Assembly: GCA_026214975.1 (NCBI GenBank)
Contig: CM047805.1
Coordinates: 60,008,834-60,072,833 of the forward strand
DNA length: 64,000 bases
Origin: Gentiana macrophylla
Taxonomy: Eukaryota; Streptophyta; Magnoliopsida; Gentianales; Gentianaceae
Direction of reading: 5' to 3'
Below the pieces are notes generated by a model. The model had not been told where the DNA came from. It made no database searches and saw only the letters and a list, made by a program, of their open reading frames with translations. Made by a program: the position numbers and the translations under genes. Shown here one piece after another: positions 21,254 to 33,203 of the stretch (its first letter is position 1; each line of letters starts with the position of its first letter).

Positions 21254-23049
21254 TAACGCCCCGTTCCCGGACGCCGAGTCCTTATCCGGAAACGAAATGC
21301 TCGGCACGTATAATATTAAATAAATCTAATATTACATGTAATCCTTTATGTCATCGTATCAAATAAAAGCAAACGGAAGCTAAAAAGTCTCGGGTAAAGC
21401 ATAAATGCTACTATGAGTAGGAATTAAACATAATAAAGATAGAAAATGTAACATTTATTACATTGGGAAAGAAACCAAACGAGATCCAAACGTACAAAAG
21501 CTTCAAAAGAATACTAAAAGAGAATACAACGTTTCCCCAAAGAACAACATGACTAATGAATAAAAAGAAAACAGAATAAATAAATGCTTCAACTCCGGCG
21601 TCCTCAAACGTCATCATCAAAGTCTTCCTCGAAATCCTATCCAACCTGTTCATCTTCTCTCCCCCAAACACATAGAAAAACAATGCATTTGAGGTAAGTA
21701 CAAAGTACTTAATAAGAGATAGAAGCTTCAAATTAACTAAGGCTCATTAACAAGTTTTATTATGATAGTTATCTTTATGAGATGACTCGATCTATGGTTC
21801 ACTTCATGTCCATCAACATGTCATGATGACTATCGTTTCTAGCTTAGCTTATCTGTGTTACATCAGAATTCAAGGGCACTATGCATGGTGCTACTCACTA
21901 TGAAGTATCTGGGTACAACCTATTAGTGGATCACACCAATAGCCACGGGCTAGTCCCGATAGTATCGTGTTCGGTGAAGTCCTCTACTCCTGGTGCCTCT
22001 AATGGCCGACAAAGTTATCCATCCACAGTACCTCTACTCTTGGAGCCTCACAGAAAGGCCGACAAGTTTTCTCATTTTATCCAAACGCCTACACATTGTG
22101 ATATAAACTTGTGCCTATCCAAGAATGACATGATGTTTAGTCTTTTAGCTACACAAGTATGTATTATTATTAATTGTTAACTAGCCATCTAGGTATTTTC
22201 AAGTAAGCTCCATCACAAACTCAACTCTCTTTCCTAGACCTCTAGACATGGACAAGGCCTAGAAATTACACAGACATTGATGAATACAAATTCATCAAAG
22301 CACAAGCCCTTTCATGCCCTTCCGACGGTCCCGAACTTCAACTCCCTTTAAGAGTACGTCCGGTGCCAGAACCAAACGCATCAGAAACTCAATCGAGGCT
22401 TGTTCGTGTTTATTTAATCTTATTTAAACTCATTAACAATACTACAATTCAAGCTAAACATCACAATAAGATTAGCTACAAAATTCACTGTTTATTAAAT
22501 CATAGTTTATATTTTTTTCAGAACAAAAAAAAAAAAAAAAAAAAAACACAACACAATGATGCCAAACAACTATACCTTATATATTTATTAAATTATCTTC
22601 TTCTTTTTCTTTCTTTCGAAACCCATCTGCTTAGTTCATTTATTTATTATTTTCTCTAATCCTACGAAAGTTTCTTGGAAATATAATGTACTACCTAATA
22701 TTTTTCTTAACCTTTCGAAAGCAAAGGCAGCATCTGAGTTTTTACTTTTCTTTCCTTTTTTTCCTCACCATTCGACCCAACAATTACACAAGACAAATAA
22801 TATTAAAATAATATGTATAGCAAACGAAAGTGACTTGCATCACCTGTACCAAATTTTGTATCCCTTTTCTTTTTCCTTCCTATAACATTTACGGCAACAT
22901 GAAAGAACAGCAAACAACGAGAGCAACAACTATAGTAAATACACCAACAAAAACATGTTTAAATACAGTTGAACACCACTTTACGAGACGAATCAAAAAC
23001 ACGATCTAACCTTTCTAAACCATAATTAATTCGTAGGAAGATCCTCTTA
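21254..23049 (-). repeat. Tekay/Del-like gypsy LTR in minus orientation
   Basis: It starts on the plus strand TGTAACGCCCCGTTCCCGG. It is homologous over about 100 bp to the reverse complement of the LTR end at 15395-15499, including GACGCCGAGTCCTTATCCGG and CTCGGCACGTATAAT. This terminus faces left, with no PBS beside it, so it is either a 3' or a solo LTR. Sequence characteristic of the family continues at least to about 22745. The right boundary is unclear. An A-run of about 22 lies near 22525-22546. Confidence 0.55.
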
Positions 23050-23090
23050 TTAACAAAAAAAGTTAATTATAAATTAATGGCTATGCCTAA
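23050..23090 (-). repeat. Fragment of the Athila-like leader left of the Tat insertion
   Basis: The sequence ending 'taatggctatgcctaa' equals the leader just inside LTR-B and LTR-D (about 46850 and 60880). It continues on the other side of the Tat element at 43433. Left of about 23050 the similarity ends. Confidence 0.75.
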
Positions 23091-23538
23091 TGATCGAACT
23101 CAAATAGAAATGTATAAAAGATTTAAGGCCCTTTTTGATCTAGGATTGAATATGGAGTAGTTTTTGTTATGGACTGAACTTAAGGAATAAGCTGCCTACG
23201 TATCCAAATATATATTTGGAATCAAGCCCAACCGTAGTTCAAGCAGTTATGCATCGAAGTGGAGTTAGTGGGCAGTTATCCACTCTACCCACGTCTCACG
23301 TCTACACATAACTGTTCTTTACCTGATTAAGGGCTTACCCTGATCGTCTGACCAATAGGGGCCTGCCCTGGTCGTCTTGATCAGGTCCTCTAAGTAGCGG
23401 GGACCTGCCCAGGTCGTTTGACCAAGAGGACTGCCCCCGCAGTCGATACAACAACGGCTCAAATATATCCTTGATCTGATTTACTAATTCATCCACGGGA
23501 TATGTGCCACGTGGAGACATTCGGGTTATCCTCAATCA
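23091..23538 (-). repeat. 3' LTR of the Tat element
   Basis: Near-identical to 42979-43427. It contains imperfect short repeats of 'cctgaccaatagggg..ctgccc' type around 23330-23430. It borders the polypurine tract on its right. Confidence 0.95.
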
Positions 23539-23552
23539 AAGCCCCCAGATCA
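23539..23552 (-). other. Polypurine tract of the Tat element
   Basis: The minus strand reads GATCTGGGGGCTT directly before the LTR start TGATTGAGG. Confidence 0.8.
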
Positions 23553-23858
23553 TAATGGATGTGACCCTATTCTGGTACGTCGATTAGGATCTGAGGCTTA
23601 TAAATCTTCCACGTGCACCGTATAGGCGGCGTACCCAATGTTGCCTCGGTTATTTCAAACGCCACCATAATTAATTGCTATAATCTCTTCCAGTGATGCG
23701 TAGTCGAAACGTCCCATCGTTTGACTAGGGGCTATTAAACTCACCAAATCCTGTGAACAATCATCGTTATTTATAGCTAAAGATATCAGATTTGCTCAAT
23801 TTGCGCATTGAAACACCAAGTAAGTTCTTGTTCTTCTTGTGCTATTTCCTTATTTTTC

Positions 23859-25832
23859 ATGAATCCGAATCTATTTGATATATCTAATCCTGGCGAGAAT
23901 CCCCTTCTTTCTATTCTCCCTCCTCATTTGATTGCTTCCATTGTCCCCACCTTTATTGAATCGCCTCCATTGAGTATAACGTTTACGGGTTATCTTTACC
24001 CATTAGAGCTCGAAAAGAACTTACGAGACAAAAAAGTTAATGGCTTGCCACTCGATTGATTCAATCGAGTGATGGTGATATCACCAAAATCGTGATTAGT
24101 GCGGGATAAACAAAGATGTTTAAGCCCCTATTCGACTGTTCTGGTCGAGTGCGCCACTCCCCCTCCGAGAATCTGCATCTTGTTTACAAGGAACAATTGA
24201 GTGCGGACTCAAGTTTCATCTTCCTCCCGGTTATTTAAAAGTACGTAGGTTCTACGATTTGGAGTAACGGTCAGATTGTCCCCAATAGTGTTAGGGCTAT
24301 AAGCGGGTTCTTGATGCGGTGTAGATGTTTCGTTACTCCTTTCACATTGTCCTTATTTAGGACTTTTTACCGATGTAAGCGGTGAAGAATAATCGAGGCT
24401 GGTATACCTTACGTAGAAGAACCGATGGGCGAGTGGCATCCTACTAATCAAGATGAGTGATCAATCTTTTCTGATTGGAAAAAACATTTCTTTACGTCAG
24501 GTCTAGAACCGTCATGAACTTAGGCAAATGGAACACATCTACTAGGGGTAGTGGCGTGTTGGAAAGTAAAATAAGTAAAAATTTGCTTGAGGATATCAAG
24601 AAATCTAGCATATATACGGGTTTAAAAAGTATATCTCTAATTTAATTGATCTTTGCTCGCTGAGGCAGCTAGTCCGGATCCTTATATTGAGCTATCAAAG
24701 AGAGACATAATATAAGTAGGTCGCTTCTTTTGAATTCTGCATATGTTTAACACTTGCTCTAACATGATTGTTCGTTGATAATGCGGTGTGAAGCTTTCTT
24801 GATATCATTCGGATAGCCGATGGCGCCTCGCCTCCCAGAGGTCAGGATGTATCTGATCCCATTATCAATCCGAACGTGTCTGATCTGACTATTAACCCTG
24901 TTGATGCTCATACAAATGAGCCCTCAATCGAAAGCGGATCCTGCGATGGCGATTACGAGAATACCCCATGATTCTTGGATGGTCCTCACGTGCTTCTCCA
25001 ATAGAGACCCTTTCTTTGAGACTAGATGTCCTTCAAAATGCATCGAGATCTCACAATCAGCGAGATAAAGGTGCCGAGGCTTCTAAGCAAGCCAAAGGGG
25101 AAAGATATGATTGGAAAAAGTGGTCCAATCAAGACTTGTCAAAATTTGTAAGAATCTTCTCTCAGATATATTAATCTGTCTTTCTTAGGTATTATATGTT
25201 GACTTTACTCCTGTACTCCTTTTTAGGGTGCCAAATGGGGTAGGAGGTCTATCAGATTGAAGAATTCGGGAAAAGTTGAAGAGAATTTGTCCAGTTCTTT
25301 ATCTGAATGGAAGGCCAAATATAAAGATTTGTTGAATACTTCTACAGCTGAGAGAATGGCCTTATCTGATCAACTGTTGGCGAAGGATGATGAGCTGAAA
25401 ATCAAGGCTACTGAGTTCCAGACTCATGTTGCTACTGCTAATCAAATCCGATCTGACCTGGAAAAGATGGTAGCTGATCTCGAGTTGGAGAGAGATAATA
25501 TGAAGAATACATTTCCTGAGCAGATTGCCAAAATTCTAGCTGATTACAAAAAATGTGATGAGCTAGCCGACAATATAAAGATGTTATTTGGTATGATTAT
25601 CTGGTTCGGGTATTCCTCAGCCATTGAAGATGTGAAAACTGTAGGTCTTGATGTCGATGCTACCAAACTTCACCACTCGGGTTGGAATAGGAAGGATGGA
25701 TCTCAGACTTATGAGGCCAGATTCAAAGATTTTAGAGATGGAGTGGACTTGGTTTCCAAATATGGTAAAAAACCTCCAACTGCTCAAGCTGGCTCATCGT
25801 CTCAATCTCAGGCTCCCTCTAGTTCAAGTTAA
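23859..25832 (+). pseudogene. Antisense ORF (aORF) of the Tat element, Transposase_28-like, with an apparent intron
   Basis: This lies on the strand opposite to gag-pol. It starts MNPNLFDISNPGENPLLSIL (23859). After stops it reads through a block VPNSVRAISGFLMRC...TPFTLSLFRTFY near 24270-24370. That pattern is like the 'putative gypsy type transposon' family (Pfam Transposase_28), found in aORFs of Tat elements. From 25230 a frame of about 200 codons is rich in Lys/Glu/Leu heptads (a coiled coil around 25300-25600) and ends in a Ser/Gln tail. Exons ending KWSNQDLSKF (25147) and starting GAKWGRRS (25227) join in frame over a GT-AG intron. Function is unknown. Several stops and a frameshift upstream make this copy defective. 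Confidence 0.65.
25148..25226 (+). other. Apparent 79 bp intron in the aORF
   Basis: Donor TTT|GTAAGA and acceptor TTTTTAG|GG, with a T-rich tract before the acceptor. Removing it keeps one reading frame across the joint, whereas the unspliced frame meets a stop at about 25174. Confidence 0.65.
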
Positions 25833-26094
25833 AAGATACTTAATTTGTTTTTTCTTTCAATTCTGACCTTAAACATTGCAACTTTTGCTGTTGTTGTTTC
25901 CAAAACTTTGCTTTTATTTGGTGTGGTCTTGAAATTTTAGTGCCTTTGCGGCACCATTTTGCATAATTTGTATGTCTTGTGATTGTCTTTGTGCCTTTAT
26001 ACTTTGCGCCCCCAGTATGACATGTGATTAGTTTGTGAAGCACACGTTGTACTTTGGTGTTTTACACATTTACCGATCAGGCTTTATACGCATT

Positions 26095-26790
26095 CTGACC
26101 TGAGGTCTGATGATCTAAGACTTGGCCTGAAGTCTTAGACTGATCTGATTTTCAGACCGAAATGAATATTTCTCTTGTTAAGAGTTTATTGACCTGACCT
26201 GAGGTCTGATGATTTAAGACTTGACTTGAAGTCTTAAAGTGGTCTCATTTTTCATATTTAATGAATTTTTCTCTTTTTAAGAGTTTGTTGACCTGACCTG
26301 AGGTCTGATGCTTTAAGACCTGACCTGAAGTCTTAAAGTAGTCGACTTTTCGGACTTAGCAATTTTCCTCTTTCTTAAGAGTTTATCGACTGACTTGAGG
26401 TTTGATGCTTTAAGACCGACTGAAGTCTTAAAGTGGTACGATATTTGGACTTAACGAATTTTCCTCTTTTTAAGAGTTTATCGACTGACTGAGTCGATGC
26501 TTTAAGACCTAACCGGGAGTCGATGCTTTAAGACGACTGAAGTCTTAAAATGGTGCGATTTTTTCGGACTTAACGATTTTTCTCTTTTTTAAAAGTTTAT
26601 CGACTGACACGAAGTGCGGTGCTTTAAGACGACTGAAGTCTTAAAATGGTGCGATTTTTCGGACTTAACGAATTTTTCTCTTTTAAGAGTTTATCGACTG
26701 ACACTGAGTGCGATCCTTTAAGAAGACGACTGAAGTCTTAAAATGGTGCGATTTTTGGACTTAGCGAATTTTTCTCTTTTTATGAGTTTA
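26095..26790 (+). repeat. Tandem repeat block in the Tat element, about seven units of roughly 92-119 bp
   Basis: Units start near 26097, 26196, 26295, 26388, 26482, 26601 and 26693. Each has 'gacctgaggtctgatg', 'tttaagac', 'tgaagtcttaaa' and 'tttctctttttaagagttta'. The first three are close to identical. The later ones change CTG/CAG words to CG (for example TCTGAT to TGCGAT, TCAGAC to TCGGAC). Tandem repeats at this place are a known habit of Tat elements. Confidence 0.9.
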
Positions 26791-26852
26791 ATAGTAGAAT
26801 ATATTCTGACCAACGCCATTTCATTCAACATAATTAAAATTTCAACATAGTA

Positions 26853-27740
26853 TCACAATACATAATAAAATGCGAGAATAATAAAATGATAGTTACTTGC
26901 CTTAAACATAAAATTTCTTCTGATTAACCGCATTCCAACTCCTAGGAATAGTCTTTCCCGTACTATCAGCAATTGATAAGCTCCCTTTCCATGTATTTTA
27001 ATGATCTGATAAGGTCCTTCCCAGTTTGGACTCAAATTTCCACTTGGTACTTGCCTGCTGACTTCGTTCCTACGCAAAACCAAATCACCAACTTTAAAGT
27101 AGCACTGCTTGACTCTTGAATTATAGTACTGGGATACTTGTTGCTTATATTTAGCCATTCGGATCAAAGCAACATCTCTCTTCTTCTCCAATTCATCTTT
27201 AGCATGCCTCATTTCTTCTTCCTGGACCTGATCATCGTATCAAGCCGTTCTGGGAGAGGGCATGCCGATTTCTGCTGGTATAACAGCTTCACACCCATAT
27301 GCCAGAGAGAATGGTGTTTCCAGTGTTGACGTGTTCGGCGTAGTCCTGTAGGCCCAGAGAATGTTTCGTAGATGTTCTACCCAATGCTTTCCTTCATGCT
27401 CTAATCTTTTCTTGAGGCCCATCTTAATTTGCCTGTTTCTCTGTTCCACTTGGCCGTTGGCTTGTGGATGACCAACATAAGTGAAGTGTTGAGTTATGCC
27501 CAAATCAGCACACAATTCTTTAACTCCTTTGTCTTCAAATTGAGTTCCATTGTCCGAAATTAGGACCTTGGGTATTCCATATCTGCACATTATCTTCTTC
27601 CATAGGAACTTCTAGATCTGCTTGGCTGTCATAGTAGTTAATGCTTCAGCTTCTACCCATTTAGTGAAATAATCAATAGCCACCACTAGAAATTGGTAAC
27701 TTCCTGGTGCTTTAGGTAACGGTCCCACCAAATCTACCCC
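26853..27740 (-). pseudogene. Tat element integrase, core and C-terminal parts
   Basis: Minus-strand frames give the core with AIDYFTKWVEAEALT (first catalytic Asp), then KVLISDNGTQFED (second Asp). YVGHPQANGQVEQRNRQIK carries the catalytic Glu. The C-terminal part at 27212-26853 includes YFKVGDLVLRRNEV and NWEGPYQI. It would join element cDNA to chromosomal DNA. Stops interrupt it, for example TAG after MTAKQI (about 27615) and a frame change near 27230. The DDE residues themselves are all present. Confidence 0.88.
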
Positions 27741-28500
27741 CTATTGATCCAAAGGCCATGCTGATATGATTGGGGTTAGGAATTCAGATGGTTGATGGGA
27801 TAGATTACTATGAACTTGACATGACCTGCATGCCAAGACTAACTCATCTTCATCATGCTGCATCCTAGGCCAATAATAGCCAAACAACCTGCACTTCCGA
27901 GCTAAAGCTCTTGACCCCATGTGGCTTCCACAGATCCCCAAATGGATTTCTCTTAACAAGTAGTTGCCTTCTTCTAGAGTGACACAATGCAGCCAAGGGG
28001 ATATAAAGGATTTTCTGTATAAGATATCATTAAATAGGGAATACCTATCAGACAAACGTTGGATATTACGAGCTTGCCCTTTATCCTCTGGTAATTGACT
28101 GTCTTTCAGATATGCTACAATGGGATCCATCCATATTTCCCTTTTTGTGATCGGTTGTACTTCAGATGCTTCATAGCTGCGCTGATTTAATTGCTCGATC
28201 AGAACCTTTTTATCTGATAAAATGTTCGAAGCTAACTTCGATAGAGCATCTAGTCGGGTATTCTGCGATTTGGAGACCTGATCCACCTGAATTTCTTGAA
28301 AGTGATTTATCTTCGATTGGGCCAGAAACAGATACTTTTTCATGGGTTCATCTTTTGCTTCGTACTCCCCTCTAATATGATTCACTACCAGTTGAGAGTC
28401 ACTGTAGACCTTAAGTCGTTGAACTCCTAATTTTAGAGCTAAATTCAGTCTTATAATCAATGCTTCATACTCTGCTTTAAAGGTTGATCAGTTAGGACGA
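27741..28500 (-). pseudogene. Tat element RNase H (C-terminal part) and integrase zinc domain
   Basis: The frame 28460-27741 opens in AEYEALIIRLNLALKLG, then VYSDSQLVVNHIRGEYEAKD and SQNTRLDALSKLAS. This is the second half of the additional RNase H used by Tat elements. It is followed by the integrase HHCC domain (HLGICGSHMGSRALARKC and LACRSCQ). A stop replaces the expected Trp after WPLDQ (27741). The first half of this RNase H is missing: the preceding RT-linked frame breaks at VVVLTDQPLK and meets AEYEAL directly. Confidence 0.85.
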
Positions 28501-29204
28501 CGACGGGATGACTTTGAAAGTAAGATCTTAATTTCCTGGATGCATGGACTAATGCTTGGACTAACTTCTCCACATCTGAATACCTCACTTCAGGTCCGTG
28601 TAAAGCCTTGCTTGTGTAATATACCGGTTTCTGAAGTGTCCCCTGCTGCCTAACCATGACAGCGCTGATGGCTTCATCACAAACAGATAAATAAAGGTAC
28701 AAAACCTCTCCTTCTTGGGGAGATGTCAGAGTTGGAAATTCCAACAGATTCTTCTTCACTTCATCGAAAGCTCCTTCACAATCCATCCCCCATTGAAGCG
28801 GGTAGCTTTTCTTATGATCTTAAAGAAAGGCAATGGGCCATTTGTCTTTGATCGTGAAAGGAATACATTCAATGCTTGTCTGGATTGGCTTTGATTCCGT
28901 CTTTAGAAATCATGTAACCCAGAAATTTCCCAGATCGTACTCCAAAGGTGCATTTCTTCGGGTTTAGCTTCATCTTTGTCTTTCAGAGTACAGTGAAAAC
29001 CTCTTTCACATCTTGCAAATATTGATCTAAAGACCTGCTTTTGATCAACAAATCATCGATATACACTTCCATAGACTTGCCAATCTGATCACCGAATATT
29101 CGGTTGACCGCCCTCTGGTACGTTGCACCTGCATTCTTTAAACGAAAAGGCATGGTCACATAGGAGTACGTACAAAACTCGGTGATGAATGATGTTTTTA
29201 CTGC
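28457..29204 (-). pseudogene. Tat element RT palm (YIDD part) and RT-linked RNase H
   Basis: From 29204 the minus strand reads TSFITEF, then VTMPFRLKNAGATYQRAVNR, then VYIDDLLIKS with the YIDD catalytic motif at 29063-29052, then KLNPKKCTFGVRSGKFLGYM. Stops and frame changes occur near 28990 and 28890. The RT-linked RNase H follows at 28786-28457 (AFDEVKKNLLEFPTLTSPQE, VYYTSKALHGPEVRYSDVEK). This part joins the upstream RT part at 40304 once the copia element and one ACTGC are removed. Confidence 0.9.
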
Positions 29205-30939
29205 TGTTAGGTGTAGTGCCCGAAAGACAATTTGTGTAATTGTTTTTAATAATGAATGACAAAATTTATCTCACCTTATTACTTGCTTTGTGCTTGTAAA
29301 GTAATACCTTCTTTGCAAACCCCTAAGTATATCGTATGTAACCACTTAACTCGGTGTGTGGATTACACGTGAGGATTGAGTTAGTGGAGATATGCTTAAA
29401 GCTGTTAGTCCGTGGTGAACTTAATCGAGTTTAGGGTCTCTTGATTAAAACACCAATAATCGCTTGAGAACACCTTAGGGTGTGATAGTCTTATCGGTTT
29501 GTTGGTAGAGAGGTACTACGTGGGGCATTTATATATGATGGCATTCATATAGGAATTTGGACCGATTTAATCTGAATTTCTCGGTATAATTCCGTAATCG
29601 AGGAATCTTATTAAATCATTAGATGATCATATATGGATCAACCTTAATCTGAGGTGATCACGAGGATCTTTGCTTGTCCCGGGGTAGTGTTTGATGTGTT
29701 GAATTCACGGTTCCGCTTAAATAATGTGTTCCAAGCCACTTCTCATTGGCACTATCTACAGATGAGTGAGTAGTTACGATTTTCACAGACATGGAATCCA
29801 TTCCTTCTGCGGGAAGTAAAGAGATAGTCCCCTTATTTGTTAGCCCTAAGAAAATGATCGATGGGCCCGGTTCATGTTAGACTAATTAGCTACTAGTCGG
29901 ATATGTGAACTAATTGATCACTAGGGGTTAATGGTAAATAAGGATAAGATATTACGACTCGGGTTCATGGAGACTTCCCACTAAAAATGGGAATGATCTA
30001 TGGAGGGTTAATCCGTATGTAGTGATTATATCAATGGACGCTTATTCACTCTTTGGGTTGAGTATAAGTATACATATATAATCGGTAGAGTTCAGTTTCG
30101 GGTTTATGGTGGCGTAATCCCGGAATTAATAATTAATGTACTTATTACATTCGATGAATAATTAATTATTGGAGCTCTTTGGTTTTAGGTCCCTGGTCCC
30201 GTTGTGGCTTACGTAATTCGGACTAATAATCTTGTTATTTGGGCCTCAGTGAAAATTAATTAATTTGGGCTAATTAATTGATATGCAAAATATTATTTAG
30301 TTTGGCTAAATAATATAATACACATAAAAGACATTTTATGTGGGCTTAATAACCTAGAGGTGGCGCCAATATATGTTGATTAATTAGAGAGAAATTAGTT
30401 TTCTTGGATAATTATTTGACATGTGATTTATCTTTTATTTGTTAAATGATAATTCATGGAATATTAGATAATAACTTGATTTATCCTAATTTGTTTGGGA
30501 TAATCATTTTATTTATTTTTATTTGGAATAAAGGATTAATGGAATAATTATCTCTTAATTATTTAATCCTTGGAGGACAAGAGATTACTCTCCTATATAA
30601 AGAGAGTTTCCCAAGCCTTAATAACTTGGCATAATTCGACCACCATATCAAAAGGAGAGGAAAAATTAGTTTTCTGCTTGCAGGGTTTTGAAGAAGAAAA
30701 ACTCTAAGTTTTTCTTGGTATTGCAAATCAAGGAGGCTCGTGTATCAAGAAGGGTGTCCACCAACCGCCGTTTGGAGAACACATCGGAAGATCTTGGCTT
30801 CTCTTCCTAATATTGGTAACATGATCTCAACCCCCTTGTAGTTGTTAAATCCTTTAATTATGTTTTATGATATGTAAATCGTGATCCGTCCGCTGCATAT
30901 AGATCTAACTCGTTTAGATCTAAGAACCTGCATCCTTCA
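29205..30939 (+). repeat. 5' LTR of the nested copia element
   Basis: 1735 bp, aligned along its whole length with 38570-40298. CTATATAA at 30593-30600 is the likely TATA box. Local differences from the 3' LTR are small indels, several at CTG-rich words. Confidence 0.95.
30593..30600 (+). promoter_or_regulatory. TATA box of the nested copia 5' LTR
   Basis: CTATATAA in a 'ctctcctatataaagagag' context, repeated at the equivalent place in the 3' LTR (39949-39957). It lies about 340 bp before the LTR end. Confidence 0.6.
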
Positions 30940-30941
30940 TG

Positions 30942-30952
30942 TGGTATCAGAG
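30942..30952 (+). other. Primer binding site of the nested copia element
   Basis: TGGTATCAGAG, exact initiator tRNA-Met primer word, 2 bp after the 5' LTR. Confidence 0.9.
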
Positions 30953-33203
30953 ACAGGTTCCACGATTTATATAGTCATAATCGTAATTAAACGATTTAAA
31001 GGAGTGGAATTGCATGTAGGTGATATTTTACTTATTATTATGCATTGATGTGATTAAAATTGTTATGGTTGAAGAGATGGATTGGGGTTGGCATCGTTTA
31101 CCCGTTAGATCTATTGTAAACTCATATGAACGATGAAAATTCGTTCATATGAGTATAGAAAATATGTAATTTATTTTTATTGCAATTTTTAATTTCAGAA
31201 AATAGATCTGTTTAGTAGCTGTTTAGATATTTCGTTTTCCCGTTAATCGAGCCGTTGAAACGAAGATCCTTCGGTCAGAATCACTATTGGAAGATGATGA
31301 ACAATCTCACAATATTTGGCGTCGATCAGAGTCTGATTGGATGTCCGTTCGTTGCTGCAAAAAGCTGCTGTAACAGAAAAGCGCAGGATTCACAGAAACC
31401 CTACCTGTGACTTCCTCGAATTTCTGGGAGAGTTTCGACCGTTGAAACGCAAATCCAACCGGTCAGATTGATAAATATGTAGTTTTGGACGTGGAATAAA
31501 AATTTCAGGTCGATCGGGTTTCATCTCGATTCCCGATCGGCCGCGGGAAGTCATTGATGCGCTGTTGTAAAAGTCAGATTCAGCAGCAAATTGGGCGGCT
31601 CGGTGGAGAAGATTGACAAGTCAAAGCTCCGATCCAACCGTCCATCTTGAAATCCGAAGAATGAAGATCAGATCTGGAAAGTTTCGTCCCGATCCGAGTT
31701 CGTTTGATATGCCGATCAGCGAAGATTCTATACAGCTGCAGATTAGGGTTTTAATTTATTTTGAATAGATTGAATTACGGGGTGTCGGCGGTCCATCTCG
31801 GTGTTTATTTTCCGCACTAGTATACATGTGTAGATTGTATGAATAGAACCGGAAAATTGCCATGACATGCATCATATCATGAATTCCACTCCATATGCAT
31901 ACATGTAGAAATTAATTCGAGGAATTAGTTAGGCATGTATAAAAACACGCGATTAGTTTTAATTAATTGTATGATATTAATTAGAAACTAATTAGGGTAA
32001 AACCGAGGAACACGGGTTTTTCAATCGTCGAGGTTGGGTGATGGATTCTCGGTGAATCTCACTCTGCGAAAGCATAAGGAGTAAAATCCGAAACCTCGTG
32101 GTTAAGGTGTTGGATTTTGGTGAATTCCACCTTACCTAAGGCGAGATTACGTTTTTGTTCCGTAGTGTCTCGTGAAAGTTTGATGTTTAAGGATTGGATA
32201 ATCACGGGCAAGCAGGTTGAAAGTGGTTTAACCACGGTTGGGTGGTCAACGGTAGCTACGGCTCGATCGACTTCACCCTCCATGTGTGGCGTTTGCGGGG
32301 ATCTCGCAAAGGTGAGTCATCCGAAGAGCCCACTACGGCTTAACGGAGCTCCCACAGCCTTGATCCGTCCGGCGGCCACATATGTTCTAACGAATAGGTC
32401 GGGTGGGTTAGCCCACATAACCGACAACATTCGAACTGTGAATTATTGTTCCTTAATGTAACATCAAGTCAAAAAGCGTGATCGATAAACCCACCACTTT
32501 TTCAAAATATTGAGTGGGAGCGGGAGGCGACGGTGACCCCACGGCCTCTCTTGTTGACACAAGCAGCGTGAGAGAATGGTGGCGCCTCGTGCGGCTTTGA
32601 TTTCGGCCCCCAAGGAAGGCCTTCACCACTATCAAAATTCAAGGCTTGGTCTCCGAAAGGATAGGATTTTGGGTACTCGTCGGGTCAGCGACCGACCCAA
32701 GGCGACACACTCGGGGTCTACCTAAAAATGCTGAGACGATGAGCCACACTAATAAAAGGTATTTTTGGTAGTAGCATTTGAAAAAGGAAAGGTGATTGCG
32801 ATCACAAATGAGATGTTCGATTCTCAATCGATCTTCAATATTAATTGAAACCTCTTTGACCTACCCTAAGGCGACCTTTGAGGCATTAGATTAAATCCTT
32901 GGAGCAGTAGGATAGACTATAAGTAATTAGTTTATGTTCTAAAATTTTAGTAGTGTATGATTTGGATTTATTTTACATCAGTTTTATTTACAAATTGTTA
33001 TATATCTCTCTAAGGTGCTAATTTGCTAGTGTAAAATTGACTAGTAATGACTTCGTTAAAAAGTGGTAAGTAACTAGAGCGTTGTATTTATTAATCTCAC
33101 ATGCGATTAATTTTGGAAGAGATATTTCTCTTGAAGCCTTCAAAACTTAAGTGGCGTAAATAGGTATGTCAATCTTTGTCACTCGTGTTGAGCGAGAGAC
33201 AAC
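30953..33203 (+). mobile_element. Leader and decayed 5' internal region of the nested copia element
   Basis: No gag or protease motif could be read. The region contains a perfect hairpin at 31120-31154 and many repeated short leader-like words ('ccgttgaaacg', 'ccaaccg'). Small open frames at 32117-32461 and on the opposite strand show no family features. Confidence 0.5.
31120..31154 (+). repeat. Perfect 14 bp inverted repeat with 7 nt loop
   Basis: ACTCATATGAACGA at 31120-31133 and TCGTTCATATGAGT at 31141-31154 are exact complements separated by TGAAAAT. It lies about 170 nt after the PBS, in the element leader. Confidence 0.95.

Noticed and set aside
26095..26790. CRISPR-like array
   Set aside because: The repeats are long, contiguous and diverged, without unique spacers, in a plant Tat retrotransposon.
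32117..32461. 114-codon plus-strand frame in the copia interior
   Set aside because: No Gag, protease or other motif. An overlapping frame is open on the other strand as well, and composition is as expected by chance in a less AT-rich stretch.
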